This document shows, piece after piece, positions 1-5,252 of a stretch of DNA of 5,252 nucleotides. The stretch is from the NCBI GenBank assembly GCA_900549295.1, contig URNG01000155.1, positions 1 through 5,252 on the forward strand, read 5' to 3'. Source of the DNA: an uncultured Rhodocyclaceae bacterium. Its GTDB lineage: Bacteria; Pseudomonadota; Gammaproteobacteria; Burkholderiales; Rhodocyclaceae. A program made the translations under genes and the position numbers. The first letter of the stretch is position 1; each line of letters begins with the position of its first letter. The notes under the pieces are model-generated. The model saw only the letters and a list, made by a program, of their open reading frames with translations. It ran no database searches and had not been told where the DNA came from.

Positions 1-1518
1 GATTTCACCGGCGCGGAACGGCGGCACAGACGGCCTGCCGATGACCGGGCCATCGAGCTTTTCGACGCGAAAAATGGGCGTGACTTGCAGATTGCCGAGC
101 GGGGCGATGGTCAAGGTGTCCTGAATTTGCAGGTTGGTCTTGATGCGCTTGAATTCTTCGATGAAATCCGATTTACCGTTGTTGCCGCTCATGTCGGATT
201 CGAGCTTTTCCCAGTAGCGCTCGGCATGGACTTCAAGGCGGTGGCCGACCGGCCCGGTGGCGAAGCTGTAGGCGGCATCGCCGGCAATGCCCTGGCGCGT
301 GGTCTGGTACTTGGTCCACGTCCCGCCCATGAAAATGCTGGCGGGCGGTTTGGCGTCCAGGTTGCGGTAGCGCTGGTCCTTGTCCAGCCACGACAGGTTG
401 ATACCGAGGTCGAGGTCGCCGAAGCTGTCGCGCCAGCCGGCCAGGGCTTCCTGCTGCTCGATCTGCTGGCGGTTGCGCGGGTTGAGCGCGGCATCGACCC
501 AGGGCAGATCCTGCCGATGGTCGATACCTCTCGGACTTTTTGCCGTAGGAATGCTCTTCGGCAGGTAGCGTTCCTGATCGGTGCGCGCATATTTGAGGAC
601 GAAGCGCCGATCCTCCCATTTGAGCAGCACGTTTTCCTTGTCGGCGCTGTTGTTCATGCGCTTGCGCTTGTCCGGTATCGGCAGGCCGGTGAGGTTGTCG
701 TCGAAGTGGCCGGGCAGTCGCTTGCTGCCGGTATACGCTTCGGGATGACTGAACGGCCAGGTGCGCCAGGATTGCAGCCCGTAGTCGGTGTACTTGAAAT
801 CCCCCTCGCTGCGATCCTTGTCCAGCCCGACCAGCAGGTTGCCGCCGAGCACCGGCACGTTCACGCTGGCGCTGTACTGCTCGCCGCCGAAGGCGCGCGC
901 GCCGCCGGAGATGCTGCCGCTGAAGCTTTTGGGTTTCTTGGTGACGATGTTGATGGCCCCGCCGATGGGCGCGCCGGAGAAACGGGCCGGGGTGGTGCCG
1001 CGATAGACTTCGACGCGTTCGACGTTGCTGATCGGCAAAGTGGACAGATCGGCGGCGCTTTCACTGGCGGTGTTGAGCGGCACGCCGTCGATGTAGATAT
1101 TGACTTGGCTCGGCGCGCTGCCGCGGATGGTGGCGGTGGTGTAGTGGGCGCTGCCGCCCAGACGGCGGACGTAGACGCCGGGAATCTGGTCGAGCAGGTC
1201 GGGAATGGTCTTGTGTTCGCCTTTGACGTCATCCGGGTAGGCGACGGAGACGACGCCGGGAGAAAGCACTTCGCGCAGGGCAAGGCGGGCGTCGTCGCGC
1301 TCTTCGGTGACGACGACGTCCGGCAACTGCTTTTCTTCGGTTTCGGCGGCAATCGCGCTGGCCGGGAGCATGGCGATACAGGCCGCCAGCAGGGGGATTC
1401 CCCCCCCCCCCCCCACGATTCTTAAGGCTTGGGTTTGACGGCCGGGCGGTCCCTCGCTCAGCGCGGCCGAGCGCCTGGGAGGTGTTTCGTTACCCGTTTG
1501 ATGAAAAATTGCTGACAC
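1..1518 (-). CDS. TonB-dependent outer-membrane receptor, probably for cobalamin/corrinoids (BtuB-like); 3' end outside window
   Basis: Predicted outer-membrane gated channel that takes up a scarce ligand using TonB-ExbBD energy. The reading frame is open from a GTG at 1518 to the left edge (506 codons). I chose this start because GGAG (1526-1529) lies 7 nt upstream; an ATG at 1608 is in frame but has no Shine-Dalgarno. Residues 1-57 form a long, arginine-containing leader followed by a hydrophobic stretch ending ASAIA, a likely signal-peptidase site. A TonB box-like PDVVVT lies near residue 67. The plug domain spans about 80-200, with IPDLLDQIPGV (from 105), TIRGSAPSQVNIYIDGVPL and GGAINIVTKKP (to 196). 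The remainder looks like alternating barrel strands. The cobalamin riboswitch upstream points to B12 as ligand or co-regulator; sequence alone does not prove BtuB. A G15 tract at 1400-1414 interrupts the signal region but keeps frame. The family is usually 600-700 residues, so the barrel end is missing here. Confidence 0.9.
   Translation of the reverse strand, partial: MSAIFHQTGNETPPRRSAALSEGPPGRQTQALRIVGGGGGIPLLAACIAMLPASAIAAETEEKQLPDVVVTEERDDARLALREVLSPGVVSVAYPDDVKGEHKTIPDLLDQIPGVYVRRLGGSAHYTTATIRGSAPSQVNIYIDGVPLNTASESAADLSTLPISNVERVEVYRGTTPARFSGAPIGGAINIVTKKPKSFSGSISGGARAFGGEQYSASVNVPVLGGNLLVGLDKDRSEGDFKYTDYGLQSWRTWPFSHPEAYTGSKRLPGHFDDNLTGLPIPDKRKRMNNSADKENVLLKWEDRRFVLKYARTDQERYLPKSIPTAKSPRGIDHRQDLPWVDAALNPRNRQQIEQQEALAGWRDSFGDLDLGINLSWLDKDQRYRNLDAKPPASIFMGGTWTKYQTTRQGIAGDAAYSFATGPVGHRLEVHAERYWEKLESDMSGNNGKSDFIEEFKRIKTNLQIQDTLTIAPLGNLQVTPIFRVEKLDGPVIGRPSVPPFRAGEI
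1400..1414 (-). repeat. G15 homopolymer in the receptor's signal-peptide region, candidate phase-variation tract
   Basis: Fifteen consecutive C on the plus strand are G15 in the receptor mRNA. They encode the end of a GTG codon, four GGG codons and the first two bases of GGA, giving Val-Gly5 just before the hydrophobic core IPLLAACIAMLP. At 15 G the GTG at 1518 is in frame with the plug. With 14 G the reading would end at the TGA at 861-863; with 16 G it would end at the TGA at 1229-1231. The other two upstream frames are closed by TAA codons shortly before the tract, so no alternative start rescues those states. Such tracts switch haem receptor genes (hmbR, hpuA) in Neisseria. It could also be a sequencing artefact. 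Confidence 0.8.
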
Positions 1519-1521
1519 CTT

Positions 1522-1550
1522 GGTTCTCCGGTTTGGGGGGCGGAGAAACC
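1522..1550 (-). promoter_or_regulatory. Hairpin enclosing the receptor's Shine-Dalgarno, possible riboswitch expression platform
   Basis: On the minus strand GGTTTCTCCG (1550-1541) pairs with CGGAGAACC (1530-1522) through nine base pairs with one bulged T. The loop is CCCCCCAAAC. The 3' arm contains GGAG (1529-1526), the only good Shine-Dalgarno for the GTG at 1518. The hairpin would hide the ribosome-binding site, as expected for a translational OFF state of a cobalamin riboswitch. The pairing is seen in the sequence. The link to the riboswitch about 135 nt upstream is inference; I did not find a clear competing anti-hairpin. Confidence 0.55.
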
Positions 1551-1683
1551 CAGGGCGCGCGGCCGACGCGATGCGCCGCCGCCCGGCCGGGCCGGTTGCA
1601 ACGGACATGCGCGAAGGAAAAAAGAGACTGCCACGCCATACCTTTCGCCAGGGACACCCCGCCCCATCGTTGGTTGAAAAGAC

Positions 1684-1856
1684 GTTGCGGCAGGTCTCCT
1701 GGCTCTCGACTCGGCGCCTTCCACCGCCTTCCCGGCGCGAAGCCAGTGGCGATACGGGTGGAATGCTCGTCGATGACAGTTGCGGGGGCAGCCCCGGATT
1801 CGAGCGGACGCTCTCACCGGATTCCCTTTTAATCCCCAGCTTGGGGAACCATCAAC
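1684..1856 (-). promoter_or_regulatory. Cobalamin (adenosylcobalamin-class) riboswitch
   Basis: The minus strand carries the class landmarks in the right order: GGGAATCCGGTG (1826-1815), GCTGCCCCCGCAACTGT (1792-1776) and the B12 box GCCAGGAGACCTGCC (1703-1689). Before the first landmark lies CCCCAAGCTGGGG followed by ATTAAAAGGG, the usual P2-side arrangement. A short closing stem GTTG (1856-1853) with CAAC (1687-1684) sets the approximate ends. In this RNA family ligand binding usually lowers expression of downstream B12 uptake or synthesis genes. Its target here is the TonB-dependent receptor. The distance from the B12 box to the GTG at 1518 is about 170 nt, longer than common, and no U-rich intrinsic terminator is evident in between, so control of translation is more likely. 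Confidence 0.95.
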
Positions 1857-1862
1857 CGGGCA

Positions 1863-1891
1863 AGTTTAGTGGGGCGGGGGGTATTAATCAA
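1863..1891 (-). promoter_or_regulatory. Probable sigma70-type promoter for the riboswitch-receptor transcript
   Basis: On the minus strand a -35-like TTGATT (1891-1886) and a -10-like TAAACT (1868-1863) are separated by 17 nt. Each matches four of six consensus positions. Transcription would begin near 1856, exactly where the riboswitch starts, which supports the call. The spacer is C-rich. Confidence 0.45.
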
Positions 1892-1915
1892 TGATTCATT
1901 ATTATGAGTTATGGA
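1882..1915. other. AT-rich patch with a small palindrome in the divergent promoter region
   Basis: This stretch is strikingly AT-rich in a GC-rich window and contains the perfect odd palindrome AATGATTCATT (1890-1900), overlapping the -35 of the leftward promoter. It may be an operator or simply promoter DNA between two divergent genes. No convincing -35/-10 pair for the rightward gene was found in 1892-1980. Confidence 0.3.
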
Positions 1916-1980
1916 ATGCGTGGGCGATTGGTGTATGGGGACGTCGCTCACTTGCCTGTACTGAGGCACAATGCCCCGGA

Positions 1981-1986
1981 AGGAGG
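1981..1986 (+). promoter_or_regulatory. Strong Shine-Dalgarno of the malonyl-CoA decarboxylase gene
   Basis: AGGAGG ends 8 nt before the ATG at 1995. It decides that start over the in-frame ATG at 1971, which lies upstream of the site and has no Shine-Dalgarno of its own. Confidence 0.85.
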
Positions 1987-1994
1987 AATGCGTC

Positions 1995-3362
1995 ATGGAA
2001 AAACCTGCGGCAACGGTCGTGCAAAGCGAGAGCAAAATCGGCGAAAGCTGGGTCGGGCGCCTGCGGGCGCTGGTCGGGGGGGCGGAAAAGCGGCGGGCCT
2101 TGAATGAGAAGGGCGTCGAGCGGCTGCGCGGGCAGTTGCGCGAGTGCGCGGCGGGGCAGGGCGGGGAGGTTTCGGCGCGCGGGCGGGCGGCGAAGCTGGC
2201 GGAAACCTATCTGCAACTCGACGATGCCGGGCGGCAGCAGTTCCTGCGCCTGATCGCGGTGGAGTTCGGGCCGCAGCCCAAGGAAGTGGCGGCGGCGCAT
2301 GCGGCGTATCAGAAGGCGGTGGGGACGCCGGAGCAGTGGAAGGCGGAAGCGGCTTTGCGCGGGGCGATGCGTTCGGCGCGCATCCGCATCCTGACGCAGT
2401 TCAATGCGATCCCGCAGGGGGTGAAATTTCTCGTCGATCTGCGCGCGGATTTGCTGCGCTATCTGCCGAACGACCGCGAACTGGCGGTGCTCGACCGCGA
2501 ACTGGAGTCGCGCCTGTCAGCCTGGTTCGACGTGGGTTTTCTCGAATTGCAGCGCCTGACCTGGGATTCGCCGGCGGCGCTGCTGGAGAAATTGATCGAG
2601 TATGAGGCGGTGCATGCGATCCAGTCGTGGACCGACCTGAAGAACCGGCTCGATGCCGACCGCCGCCTGTATGCCTTTTTCCACCCGCGCATGCCGGCCG
2701 AGCCGCTGATTTTCGTCGAAGTGGCGCTGACCGATCATCTGGCCGGCAATGTGCAGGAGTTGCTCGATGTGAATGCGCCCTTGTTCGACCAGAAAAAGGC
2801 CGATACGGCGATTTTCTATTCCATTTCCAGCACGCAGGCCGGGCTGCGCGGCGTGTCTTTCGGTAATTTCCTGTTGAAGCGGGTGATCGACGACCTGACG
2901 CGCGATTTTCCCAGGCTCGACCAGTTCGCCACGCTGTCGCCGATTCCCGGACTGGCAAGCTGGGTGCGCAAGCATCCGCAGTGTCTGACGGAGCTTCGTA
3001 TCGATCTGCCGCTGGAGGAACTGGCGAGCGGCGCATGGGCGAATGACAAAGCCCAGGCGCGCAACCTGCGCGAGCTGCTCACCCGGCTGGCGGCGCGTTA
3101 TCTGGCCGAAGCCCGGCGGGGCACGGGCGATTGCCCGCCGCCGTATGATCCGGTGGCGCGTTTTCACCTGGGCAACGGGGCGCGCATCGAGCGGCTGAAT
3201 TATCTGGCCGACACCTCGCCCAAGGGGTTTGCCCAGTCCTTCGGCCTGATGGTGAATTACCGCTACGAACTGGAAGCGCTGGAAAACAACCTGGAAGCTT
3301 TTGCCGGGCAGGGAAAAATCGCCATGTCGTCCGCCGTGCGCCGCCAGGCACGGCATGGCTGA
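1995..3362 (+). CDS. mcd: Malonyl-CoA decarboxylase
   Basis: Cytoplasmic enzyme converting malonyl-CoA to acetyl-CoA and CO2 (EC 4.1.1.9), which limits malonyl-CoA or completes malonate use. The product is 455 residues, normal for a bacterial member. Residues 1-60 are variable and charged. About 60-190 form the helical N-terminal domain, and about 190-440 the GNAT-like catalytic domain. Family blocks seen are HPRMPAEPLIFVEVALT (from 230), FYSISSTQAGLRGVSFGNFL (from 274), FATLSPIPGL (from 311), FHLGNGARIERLNYLADTSP (from 390) and GLMVNYRYELE (from 417). The catalytic Ser/His pair known from the human enzyme corresponds to a serine of the SISS block (probably S279) and H391. It is transcribed away from the receptor gene and converges on hemH. 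No malonyl-CoA synthetase or malonate transporter lies in the window, so it appears to stand alone rather than in a mat-type operon. Confidence 0.95.
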   Translation: MEKPAATVVQSESKIGESWVGRLRALVGGAEKRRALNEKGVERLRGQLRECAAGQGGEVSARGRAAKLAETYLQLDDAGRQQFLRLIAVEFGPQPKEVAAAHAAYQKAVGTPEQWKAEAALRGAMRSARIRILTQFNAIPQGVKFLVDLRADLLRYLPNDRELAVLDRELESRLSAWFDVGFLELQRLTWDSPAALLEKLIEYEAVHAIQSWTDLKNRLDADRRLYAFFHPRMPAEPLIFVEVALTDHLAGNVQELLDVNAPLFDQKKADTAIFYSISSTQAGLRGVSFGNFLLKRVIDDLTRDFPRLDQFATLSPIPGLASWVRKHPQCLTELRIDLPLEELASGAWANDKAQARNLRELLTRLAARYLAEARRGTGDCPPPYDPVARFHLGNGARIERLNYLADTSPKGFAQSFGLMVNYRYELEALENNLEAFAGQGKIAMSSAVRRQARHG

Positions 3363-3371
3363 GGCGTTTTT
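3321..3371 (+). terminator. Possible terminator hairpin at the end of the decarboxylase gene
   Basis: GCCGTGC (3333-3339) pairs perfectly with GCACGGC (3348-3354) across an 8-nt loop. An outer GCCAT (3321-3325) can pair with ATGGC (3355-3359). The stop codon follows at 3360-3362 and a T5 run at 3367-3371. The T run is not directly after the stem, so this is not a textbook terminator. It lies in the 24-bp gap and last codons between two convergent genes, where termination would be expected. Confidence 0.3.
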
Positions 3372-3386
3372 GCCCCGGTTGTTGCT

Positions 3387-4427
3387 TTATAACCAGCCCG
3401 CCAGATGCCGTTCGGCGAGCTTGGCGAGCGCCTCGATCCAGGCGGGGTCTTCGTTGAGCGCCGGGATGTAGTGGTAGCTTTTGCCGCCGGCGGCGAGGAA
3501 ATCATGGCGGCCTTCGAGGGCGATTTCTTCCAGCGTTTCCAAGCAGTCGGCGGAAAACCCGGGGCAGATCACATCGACGCGTTCAACCCCCGCACGCGCC
3601 CAGTTTTCGAGCGTGGCCGTGGTGTAGGGTTGCAGCCAGGTGGCCTTGCCAAAGCGCGACTGGAATGAAATTTCATACTGATCTGCCGAGAGCCCCAGTT
3701 GCGCGGCCAGGGCTTTGCCGCTGATCTGGCATTCGTCGTAGTAAGGGTCGCCCAGGCGGCGGCTGCGTTCGGGCAGGCCGTGAAAACTCATGAGCAGCCG
3801 GTCGTGTTGGCCCAGCGGGCCGGTTTGCTGCCAGTGCCGGCGCACGCTCTGCGCCAGGGCGTCGATGTAGGCAGGATCGGCATGGTAGTCGCGCACGAAG
3901 CGCATTTCCGGCTGGTTGCGCGTCGTCAGCAGCCAGCGGGCGGCGGCGTCGACGACGGTGGCGGTGGTGCTGGCGGCGTACTGCGGGTAGAGCGGCAGGA
4001 GCAGGATGCGCTGGTGGCCGGCGGTTTTCAGTTCGTCGAGCACGCTCGCCAGTGCCGGTTGGCCGTAGCGCATGGCGCAGGCGACGTGGATGGCGTGGCC
4101 GCGCGCACCGAGATGCCCCTTGAGCAATGTCGCCTGTCTTTCGGTATGCACGCGCAGCGGCGAGCCTTCCGGCGTCCATACCGTGGCGTATTTGGCGGCG
4201 GATTTCTTCGGCCGGGTGTTGAGGATGATGCCGTGCAGGATGGGCCACCAGACGATGCGGGGAATTTCCACGACGCGCGGGTCGCCGAGAAATTCGGCGA
4301 GATAGCGGCGCAGCGCGGCGGGCGTGGGGGCGTCCGGCGTGCCGAGGTTGACCAGGACGACGGCGGCGGGTTTGGCCTGTGTGGCCTGGGTTTGCGGGAC
4401 GGCGGGTTCGGGGCGGAAACTGGGCAT
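3387..4427 (-). CDS. hemH: Ferrochelatase
   Basis: Inserts Fe2+ into protoporphyrin IX (or coproporphyrin III) in a late step of haem synthesis; cytoplasmic or membrane-associated. The product is 346 residues, within the usual range. The N-terminal VVLVNLGTPDAPTPAALRRY (from 23) is diagnostic. Next come DPRVVEIPRIVWWPILHGII (from 49), TRPKKSAAKYATVWTPEGSP (from 71) and LPLYPQYAASTT (from 144). The signature LLMSFHGLPERSRRLGDPYY (from 211) holds the metal-site histidine H216, and CPGFSADCLETLEE (from 288) holds the catalytic glutamate E297. No C-terminal iron-sulfur cysteine cluster is seen. The ATG at 4427 was chosen because it lies 5 nt after the hrcA stop and matches family N-termini; the frame extends further upstream, but only inside hrcA. 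There is no clear Shine-Dalgarno before it, so translation is probably coupled to hrcA termination. It is followed by convergent mcd rather than grpE or dnaK. Confidence 0.97.
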   Translation of the reverse strand: MPSFRPEPAVPQTQATQAKPAAVVLVNLGTPDAPTPAALRRYLAEFLGDPRVVEIPRIVWWPILHGIILNTRPKKSAAKYATVWTPEGSPLRVHTERQATLLKGHLGARGHAIHVACAMRYGQPALASVLDELKTAGHQRILLLPLYPQYAASTTATVVDAAARWLLTTRNQPEMRFVRDYHADPAYIDALAQSVRRHWQQTGPLGQHDRLLMSFHGLPERSRRLGDPYYDECQISGKALAAQLGLSADQYEISFQSRFGKATWLQPYTTATLENWARAGVERVDVICPGFSADCLETLEEIALEGRHDFLAAGGKSYHYIPALNEDPAWIEALAKLAERHLAGWL

Positions 4428-4432
4428 GGGGT

Positions 4433-5252
4433 TCAGGGGGTTTTCTGCGACAGCGCAGAGGAAAGAAGCCGCGCCGTGATGTCCACGATGGGGATCACGC
4501 GCTCGTAAGCCATGCGGGTGGGGCCGATGACGCCGAGCGAACCGACGATTTCGCCATCGACCGAATAAGGCGCGGCAACGACGCTGCACTCGTCCAGCGT
4601 GGCGATGCCCGATTCCTGGCCGATGAAGATCTTGACGCCCTCGGCGCGGCTGGAAATGTCGAGCAGATGCATCAGGCTGCTGCGCTGCTCGAACAGGTCG
4701 AACAATTCGCGCAGGCGCTTCATGTTGGAGGAAAGTTCTTCGACGTCGAGCAGGTTTCTTTCGCCGGAGATGACGTAGGGCGTGGCGTTGTCGTTCAGCG
4801 CGGCGTTGCCGGCTTCCAGCGTCAGCGCCATCAGGGGGCGGATGTCGTCGCGCAGGCGCTGGATTTCGCCGGCCAGCCGCTGTTGAATCTGCTCGAAATC
4901 CAGACCGGCGAAATTCTGGTTGAGGTAGTTGCTGGCGCTGACGAGTTCGGCTGGCGTATAGGCGCGATCGGCTTCGAGGATGCGGTTCTGCACGTCGCCG
5001 TCGCCGGTGACGATGATGAGCAGCAGACGTTTTTCAGCGAGGCTGACGAATTCGATCTGGCGGATGCGCTGGCCGCTGCGGCGCGGCGCGATGACGACGC
5101 CGGCGAAGTGGGTGAGGCTCGACAGCAATTGCGAAGCGCTGGCGATGATCTGTTTGGTCGGGCGGCCGTGCAGCGCATCTTCGATCACGCCGCGCTGACT
5201 GTCGGCCAGCGGCTCGCGGGCGAGGCGCCCGCCGCCCGAGAGGCTGCTTTTG
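4433..5252 (-). CDS. hrcA: Heat-inducible transcription repressor HrcA; N-terminus outside window
   Basis: HrcA dimers bind CIRCE operators and repress chaperone genes (groESL, dnaK operons); GroEL activity keeps the repressor folded. The frame is open from the right edge to the TGA at 4433-4435, giving 272 visible residues of a family usually near 340. The missing part is the DNA-binding winged-helix domain. A GTG at 5188 is internal and not the start: the codons before it (SLSGGGRLAREPLADSQRG-like region) continue the HrcA linker. Visible family features are QLLSSLTHFAGVVIAPRR, the AEKRLLLIIVTGDGDVQNRI stretch, the central dimerisation region with NLLDVEELSSNMKRLRELFD, VKIFIGQESG, and the C-terminal GEIVGSLGVIGPTRMAYERV followed by IPIVDITARLLSSAL. 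It lies directly upstream of hemH with a 5-bp gap, a pairing I recall from betaproteobacteria. Whether CIRCE lies upstream cannot be seen. Confidence 0.95.
   Translation of the reverse strand, partial: KSSLSGGGRLAREPLADSQRGVIEDALHGRPTKQIIASASQLLSSLTHFAGVVIAPRRSGQRIRQIEFVSLAEKRLLLIIVTGDGDVQNRILEADRAYTPAELVSASNYLNQNFAGLDFEQIQQRLAGEIQRLRDDIRPLMALTLEAGNAALNDNATPYVISGERNLLDVEELSSNMKRLRELFDLFEQRSSLMHLLDISSRAEGVKIFIGQESGIATLDECSVVAAPYSVDGEIVGSLGVIGPTRMAYERVIPIVDITARLLSSALSQKTP

Noticed and set aside
85..1425. A 446-codon open frame on the plus strand opposite the receptor
   Set aside because: It is the antisense shadow of a GC-rich gene: composition is dominated by Ala, Gly and Val with no recognisable domain, and its C-terminus is just the poly-C tract read as proline. 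The opposite strand encodes a clear TonB-dependent receptor.
1458..1817. A 119-codon minus-strand frame spanning the leader
   Set aside because: It overlaps the cobalamin riboswitch, shows no family likeness and has no convincing ribosome-binding site; it is explained by structured leader RNA.
1482..1894. Overlapping plus-strand frames of 116 and 124 codons antisense to the leader
   Set aside because: Arg/Pro-rich translations with no domain, lying opposite the riboswitch; chance open frames in GC-rich DNA.
2517..3356. A 279-codon minus-strand frame opposite the decarboxylase
   Set aside because: Shadow frame; the plus strand carries all malonyl-CoA decarboxylase motifs.
3363..3386. A small GGCG-TTTT-TGCC hairpin between the convergent stops as a bidirectional terminator
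   Set aside because: The stem is only four base pairs and lacks T-rich flanks, so it is not supported as a terminator.
3699..4508. A 269-codon plus-strand frame opposite hemH
   Set aside because: Gly/Ala/Val-rich shadow with no domain; the minus strand encodes an intact ferrochelatase.
4428..4589. A 54-codon N-terminal extension of hemH
   Set aside because: It lies within the hrcA coding region, is Arg/His-rich and unlike ferrochelatase N-termini; the ATG at 4427 fits the family.

Overview
The window reads as high-GC proteobacterial chromosome, most likely a betaproteobacterium (for example Rhodocyclales). The grounds are the hrcA-hemH gene pair, the type of ferrochelatase and malonyl-CoA decarboxylase, and a cobalamin riboswitch ahead of a TonB-dependent receptor. 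This placement is an inference from protein style and gene order; no search was run. No tRNA, rRNA, CRISPR array, IS element or phage gene is visible.

Layout. (1) Positions 1-1518, minus strand: the N-terminal 506 codons of a TonB-dependent outer-membrane receptor that runs off the left edge. (2) Positions 1519-1994: a non-coding divergent region. Reading leftward it holds a plausible sigma70 promoter (1863-1891), a well-conserved cobalamin riboswitch (1684-1856), a long leader, and a hairpin (1522-1550) that buries the receptor's Shine-Dalgarno. On the plus strand it holds the Shine-Dalgarno of the next gene. (3) Positions 1995-3362, plus strand: a complete malonyl-CoA decarboxylase. (4) Positions 3387-4427, minus strand: a complete ferrochelatase (hemH), converging on the decarboxylase with 24 bp between stop codons. 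(5) Positions 4433-5252, minus strand: the C-terminal four fifths of the heat-shock repressor HrcA, whose start lies beyond the right edge. hrcA and hemH are 5 bp apart and are almost certainly cotranscribed.

The most notable feature is a run of 15 G residues (coding strand; 1400-1414) inside the signal-peptide region of the receptor gene. At 15 G the frame is open from the GTG at 1518 through the plug domain; one G more or fewer breaks it. Together with the B12 riboswitch and the buried ribosome-binding site, this suggests a receptor gene with two layers of control: graded repression by cobalamin and stochastic ON/OFF switching by slipped-strand mispairing. An assembly or sequencing artefact in the homopolymer must be excluded first.

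The other genes look like ordinary housekeeping functions: haem synthesis, heat-shock control and malonyl-CoA turnover.
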